Source: Brachypodium distachyon (lineage: Eukaryota; Streptophyta; Magnoliopsida; Poales; Poaceae). Taken from it: DNA of 64,000 nucleotides. The notes under the pieces are model-generated. The model was not told where the DNA came from. It did no database searches and saw only the letters and a program-made list of their open reading frames with translations. Below are positions 59,982 through 64,000 of the stretch, piece by piece (positions within the stretch are counted from its first letter, which is position 1; each line of letters starts with the position of its first letter). The DNA lies in NCBI RefSeq assembly GCF_000005505.3, contig NC_016135.3, forward strand, positions 4,426,001 to 4,490,000, written 5' to 3'. Position numbers and translations under genes: made by a program.

Positions 59982-60806
59982 AAAAATGCTGAATGGCTCT
60001 ATTTTTTCAGGTAATATTATAAACTTCAACATTGGTTCACTAATTGATCTAGACATTCTGCAAAGCTTTTGGAGTCGTGCTTCAGGGAAGTATGGAAACA
60101 TGTTCTACTGGAAAGGTAAAATTCTGTTCTTTGATGTAAGAGATTTTTTTTGGCAGGGATCTTTGATGTAAGAGTTGACATGACATTATACACAGTTTTA
60201 TTTTTGCAATGACTAAAAAATGCAGTTAACGTGACATTGCCATCATAACAGTCGTGTTTGTTTTTTTCATGCATGATTGGAATCTGCATGTAGTTTTTTT
60301 TTACAAAATTGTGCTGCAAGCCCCTGAAATATTCTATCTTGTCTATTAAATTGCTCTAAATCAACAAAAGAATGGTACAAGTTCTTGATTGGAATCTGCA
60401 CTTAGTGTTATATAGCCTCTTTTGACCATGGCTTTTTCTTGGAACATGGAACAGGGAGAGGATGCATCAACGTGCTGTGATGGCAATCTCCCGCTGTCTC
60501 AGAGAGACCACGGGGGCAAATAACTGTTCCGAGGTACTATTCCAGAGGATGAAAGTTCATCACGCTAGGTCAAAACATGACACACTGTTATATGTGTTTC
60601 ATCGAAAGAAAAAAGGATAAATCCAGCAGCAGATGCTATGTACAGGATCGAAATATCTCAGTTTACAGAGCAACTCTTTGTACTTAGAATTTTTCATCCG
60701 GTCTTTGTACGGTAGATCACCTGTACCGTTGGATTCGTGCATTTCTTAGTAGCATTAACACCAGTTACCGACGAAGGAGGAGCTGCCGTGGCCTGTGCAT
60801 ATGCGT

Positions 60807-62197
60807 TCACTCATCAATCTCTCTCAGTCCTTCCACTTCCCATGCAAACCCGAGCCCTGTGCACAATTGATATAAAGTTAACATAAAATAATAGGGAGTG
60901 CCTAGACATCGCGATTGAGAAAAATTATTTCGCAGTCGGTCTTATTTGTGCAAAAACAATGTTTCTTTTGTTACTTGTGTCAAATATTTAAGCTGTGCTA
61001 TGAGCCGAATTGGATCTTGTTTTTCTGATTTTGTTTGTGTCAAATGTTTTTGGGAGTTTGAGATTACAACAAGAAACATTCGTTCTTGTAGTAACATAAA
61101 TCTAGTCCCCACTTATAAAAAAAGCAAAAAAATAAAACGGTCAGGACGAGAATCGAACCAGCGACCCCTGCAATAGACCTAACAGCTGGTTTGGTTGGTT
61201 CATTCCTGCATTTATCTAAATCTATTTCCGCCGTCGACTGAGAAAACATGTTTGTCAGGCGACCATTCCTAGCAAATCCGAAAATAATACGGGCAAACAA
61301 GCACAAATCCATATAAAGTTAACTCACCCTAAAGCCAAGGCGTGTGACGGGAAGGGCGCCGGACTGAGTCGGGGACAAGGAGCCCTGCTGCATGAGACAA
61401 AACATGGCACACACATGAATTAGCACACACATGGCGTAATTAGCACAAGGGATCGAAATACACTCGTACGACTCTAGCATATGGCCCTTTGATCTAATTG
61501 CTGCATGAATCCCAGACGCACGCACAGTCTAGCATCGATCGGACTCAAAATCGGATACGCACAGCACAGCGCTTTGGAAGGTGAATGAGGTTTGGGGTGA
61601 TCTGATGCTTACAGGGATTTGGGCAGGAGAGGCCACCACGAGCGGCTGGTCGATGGCGCGGGTGCTGGGGACGGGATTGGGCTCCCGAGGAGGCGAGTCC
61701 GCACCGCCCTGCTGCTGTTCGGCTGGAGCGGACGTGGCGAGGAGGACGAAGGGGCTGTCGGCGGCGTGGTGGAGGAAGGGGCCGCCATCTTCGGCGGTGA
61801 GGAGGTAGCGTGTACCGGCCGAGGAGGTCGATGCAGACGCGGAAACGTAGTAGGGCGCGGTGGATGATGCCAACGAGGAGGCCGAAACGAGAGGAACGGC
61901 GTAGCCGTCGATGATGAGAATCCCGTCGCCGATCTCTGTCCGGCCGCTCAGATTGTCGTCGGAATCGGCGTCGTCGCCGTGGAGCTGCTGCACGGCGTCG
62001 CCGGGGAGCGGCTCCTCGTAGTTGGCGTCGTCCTGCGCGGCGGGATGATCGTCGGCGGCGCCGTGCTCCTCCGCGGCTGCCCCGCCGCCGTGCTGATCAT
62101 CCGCGGCTGCCGGCCCGCCGCCAATGTTGTACAGCCATGCGCCCGGCGGCGGTGCGGTTCGTCTGGCGGGGTGAGAGCCGGGAGGGAAGATGTAGTC
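60807..62197 (-). CDS. unidentified protein, three 3'-terminal exons
   Basis: A 585-nt exon (62197-61613) opens after AAAAAGCAG and reads DYIFPPGSHPARR, an Ala/Gly/Asp/Glu-rich stretch (AAADDQHGGGAAAEEHGAAD), GDGILIIDGYAVPLVSASSL and GTRYLLTAEDGGPFLHHAAD. It ends at a GTAAGC donor. A 57-nt exon (61384-61328) and a last exon (60856 to stop 60807, LGFAWEVEGLREIDE) join in phase. I do not recognise the family. The acidic low-complexity part suggests a nuclear or regulatory protein, but that is a guess. The 5' exons are not located. MULE copy 4 lies in the last intron. Confidence 0.45.
60894..61280. mobile_element. non-autonomous MULE-like element, copy 4 (9-bp TSD AAAATAATA)
   Basis: AAAATAATA at 60885-60893 recurs exactly at 61281-61289. 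The ends are GGGAGTGCCTAGACATCGCG and, reverse-complemented, CGGATTTGCTAGGAATGGTC. It is the shortest copy (387 bp), keeping the terminal palindromes (GATTGAGAAA..TTTCGCAGTCG; GTCGACTGAGAAAAC) and the minus-strand tRNA-like module with B-box TGGTTCGATTC (61150-61160) and its T-rich flank. The long TTGCAC-repeat interior is absent. Confidence 0.87.
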
Positions 62198-62790
62198 TGC
62201 TTTTTCCGAGCCTCAGGCGCCCTTGAGTTTCATAGGCCGGTGCGCCATTGGCCTCTGTTTGAAAATTTGAACCCAAAATTCGGCGGCGAGTTTCCATATA
62301 TAACAACCGGGCCCGGTGCCTGCCGGCGTCAAATCGCCCGTCCACGGTTGCTTTGAGAATGATGTTTTTTCTGGTATATTCTTCTTTCTCCGCGCGTATG
62401 TATATCCCAATCCCTCTTTACACGCGAATACACGATACGACTCATATACACCGATGCCAGCTCTCTCCTCATCGCCTCTCTCTCTTTCTCGCTGCTGCCC
62501 TTGCTTGCAGTCGTCGCCGCCGCCTCCGCTGCTCGCCCCCTCTTGTCCCCTCTCGCCGCGCAGATCGAGCCGCCACCGCCGCCTATTCCCTCTCGCCACC
62601 CCCATCTGCCCCGTTCCCGTCGCAGCTGCAAATCCACCGCCGCTGGTCCTCCCTGCAGATCCGTCGACGGTGCTCCTCCCTGGCAGGGCCTCCCTAACCA
62701 CCTCCCTTGCGAGATGCGCGGGCCCTGGCCCTGTCCCCCTCCCCCTGCCACCTCGCATAGATCCGCCGCCATACTCCTCCTTCCTCTTGC

Positions 62791-62985
62791 CATGCTCTCT
62801 TCCTCTTTCGTCATTCCTCAATTTTGCAAGAACCCTAGATTTTCCTCTGTGTATTTTGCCAAAAAAATCATGACGAATCTGCGGTTGTCATGCTCTCTTC
62901 CTCTTTCATCCCGCCTCTTTAAGTTTTGCAAGAACCCTAGATTTCCTCTGTGTATTTTGCCAAAAAAATCATGACGAATCTGCGA
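62791..62985. repeat. ~100-bp tandem duplication (2 units)
   Basis: CATGCTCTCTTCCTCTTTC at 62791 and 62889, and TTGCAAGAACCCTAGATTT..CAAAAAAATCATGACGAATC at 62824 and 62926, mark two units offset by 98-102 bp. Confidence 0.9.
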
Positions 62986-63191
62986 CATGTGCTCTGTTGT
63001 TGCCACCTGTTGTTGTGCTGCACTGTTGCTGCAATGCGACAATTCTAGGATTTTTTTTCATTACTTTCTATTGTTTGTAGATATACTCGATTTGCTGCAC
63101 TTGTAATCATCGAAATACATACAAGTGTCGTGTATGTTTTATTTTGAAGTTACTTAATGCTTCAAGTACACATTCTATATGCTAGATGTTA

Positions 63192-63273
63192 CTCCCTCCG
63201 GTCCTAAATTCTTGTTGTGGTTTTATTTCAAATTTGAGCTAAAACCACGACAAGAATTTAGGATCGGAAGGAG
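63192..63273. mobile_element. short Stowaway MITE
   Basis: CTCCCTCCGGTCCTAAATTC pairs with GAATTTAGGATCGGAAGGAG, flanked by TA. Confidence 0.87.
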
Positions 63274-63487
63274 TACCTAATATCAAGTTTGTTGTTGTAA
63301 CCCGAGAAGAAAAAGGTTGCTTAATGCTTGAAAGAAGCATGACTGTTGAGTTTATCATAGTTCTATAGAAAAGTATTGACACAAGGCAAACAGCTGACCT
63401 AGGATGTTGCTATTGCTTGCAAAGGATCCAGTTGTACTCCCTTTTCAACATATAAAGGACCATAAAATGCAAAAAATTAACTTGCAG

Positions 63488-63588
63488 ACGCTTCTGAGAC
63501 CGAGGAAATTGATGTGGAAGGTCTGCTGGAATCATTGGAACAGAAAGTTGATTCGAGTTCTAGCATGCCAAAATGCATTGTTTCGAAG
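63488..63588 (+). CDS. internal exon of an unidentified gene running off the right edge
   Basis: After AACTTGCAG a 101-nt open stretch reads ASETEEIDVEGLLESLEQKV and SSSSMPKCIVSK before a GTATGC donor. Codon quality and both splice sites look real. I do not recognise the protein. Its 5' exon is probably in 62400-62830 and the rest lies beyond 64000. Confidence 0.42.
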
Positions 63589-64000
63589 GTATGCTGTCTT
63601 TTCGTGGGTGGTGTTTCCTCTGGAGTCTCGACCCTGTTGTCTGTAAATAAATTATCATAATATCATGGAACTAGGTTTACAGTTACAGGATGGGAGCTGT
63701 TGTGCATAACTCTAAAAACCAGGAACTATGTAAAGTGAATGTGAAGTTCTTTGGCCTGAGATAAGTAATAAATTAGTGCCTTGCAAAGACTTGACAATCA
63801 AGAGCAGTCGGCATCTTTATGTTTGTTTTTAGTTATGTAGATAGGTAGTATGTAGCCTGAAATATGTGGATAAAGGCATGGTTTTCAAAGCGTCGCCTAG
63901 GCGTCAGAGCGCCCGTCGACCTCAAGGCGTTGTCGTCGCCTTAGAGTTCTGTCTAAGGTGTCCACCTTGGCCATTTGAGGCGTCCAGGGCGTCTCCTAGG
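63589..64000. other. intron sequence and start of a GGCGTC-rich repeat
   Basis: From about 63885 to the edge the text TTTCAAAGCGTCGCCTAGGC with repeated GGCGTC/GCGCCC blocks resembles a common grass dispersed repeat. It is cut by the window edge. Confidence 0.45.

Larger units (their letters stand above)
55460..60620 (+). pseudogene. thylakoid lumen TPM-type protein gene, probably decaying
   Basis: Exon 1 (to 55764) encodes an Arg/Ser/Pro-rich plastid-transit-like stretch and the lumen-targeting text AVPWKAAVSGALALTLSFS. Exon 2 (56535-56638) gives NKPELLPKEFTTVIDVAGFL. Exon 3 (57206-57296) is ENRLRQEIEDLEKDTGYKLR and exon 4 (57977-58045) is LAIKDFWQFDDRTIVFVADP. Exon 5 (60011-60115) is NIINFNIGSLIDLDILQSFW. 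Exon 6 starts at 60455 with GEDAS. Phases agree at every junction. The family is a lumenal 15-kDa/TLP27-like protein related to the TPM fold; its exact role is not known to me. No in-frame ATG was found in exon 1. In exon 6 a net base loss throws the conserved tail (AVMAISRCLRETTGANNCSE) out of frame, with an early TAA. It may be a recent pseudogene or an altered allele. Confidence 0.68.
62198..63487. other. GC-rich then AT-rich region; possible divergent promoter
   Basis: GC-rich open frames on both strands at 62210-62830 have no known motif. They lie between the unidentified minus-strand gene and the plus-strand exon at 63488, so a shared or divergent promoter and 5' UTRs are possible. Confidence 0.35.

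Noticed and set aside
61141..61180. tRNA gene call for the tRNA-like segments in the MULEs
   Set aside because: Only the A/B-box-like parts are present; I could not form a cloverleaf with acceptor and anticodon stems.
1..64000. CRISPR arrays, bacterial operons or viral genomes
   Set aside because: The window is plant nuclear DNA; repeats seen are tandem or transposon-derived and none has repeat-spacer structure.

Overview
The window reads as nuclear chromatin of a grass (Poaceae): exons are GC-rich with GT-AG introns, the introns are AT-rich, and Stowaway and Tourist MITEs, Ty1/copia elements, L1-type LINEs and Mutator-like elements (MULEs) fill most of the space. The protein families (wall-associated kinase, peroxisomal ascorbate peroxidase of the rice APX3 type, CRIB-motif RIC protein, thylakoid lumen protein, plant mobile domain) fit a monocot. 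I cannot fix the species. All calls rest on my reading of the sequence and remembered family knowledge; no search was run.

Layout. 0-10 kb: a frameshifted DUF4283-like fragment, a decayed plant-mobile-domain (PMD) gene on the minus strand, tandem repeats and a probable reversed LTR. 9.3-15.1 kb: remnants of a LEC14B-type WD40 gene, a small retroposon with a 16-bp target duplication, and a decayed copia element. 15.6-26.4 kb: a CRIB-motif gene (RIC) broken by a LINE in exon 1 and a copia element in exon 4, flanked by two MULEs. 26.9-34.9 kb: two 5'-truncated LINEs around a Pack-MULE that carries leucine-rich-repeat receptor kinase sequence. 35.4-47.2 kb: the two best genes, an intact wall-associated kinase (plus strand, four exons, 751 aa) and an intact peroxisomal ascorbate peroxidase (minus strand, eight exons, 294 aa), placed tail to tail. 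47.6-55.4 kb: a third MULE, a solo copia LTR with an exact CCGAT duplication, a small GRF-like gene, a fold-back element, a Tourist MITE and a local duplication. 55.4-64 kb: a thylakoid-lumen TPM-type gene with a LINE in an intron and a C-terminal frameshift, an unidentified minus-strand gene with a fourth MULE in its last intron, and one exon of a gene that runs off the right edge.

The most unusual signal is a family of four non-autonomous MULE-like elements (15629-16841, 25478-26423, 47637-49488, 60894-61280). Three have exact 9-bp target duplications. All share a terminal CTCAGTCG-type palindromic motif, and each carries near one end an inward-facing tRNA-like module with a Pol III B-box, followed by a T-rich run. 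A separate Pack-MULE at 30910-32156 has ~150-bp terminal inverted repeats, an exact 9-bp duplication and a captured receptor-kinase fragment.
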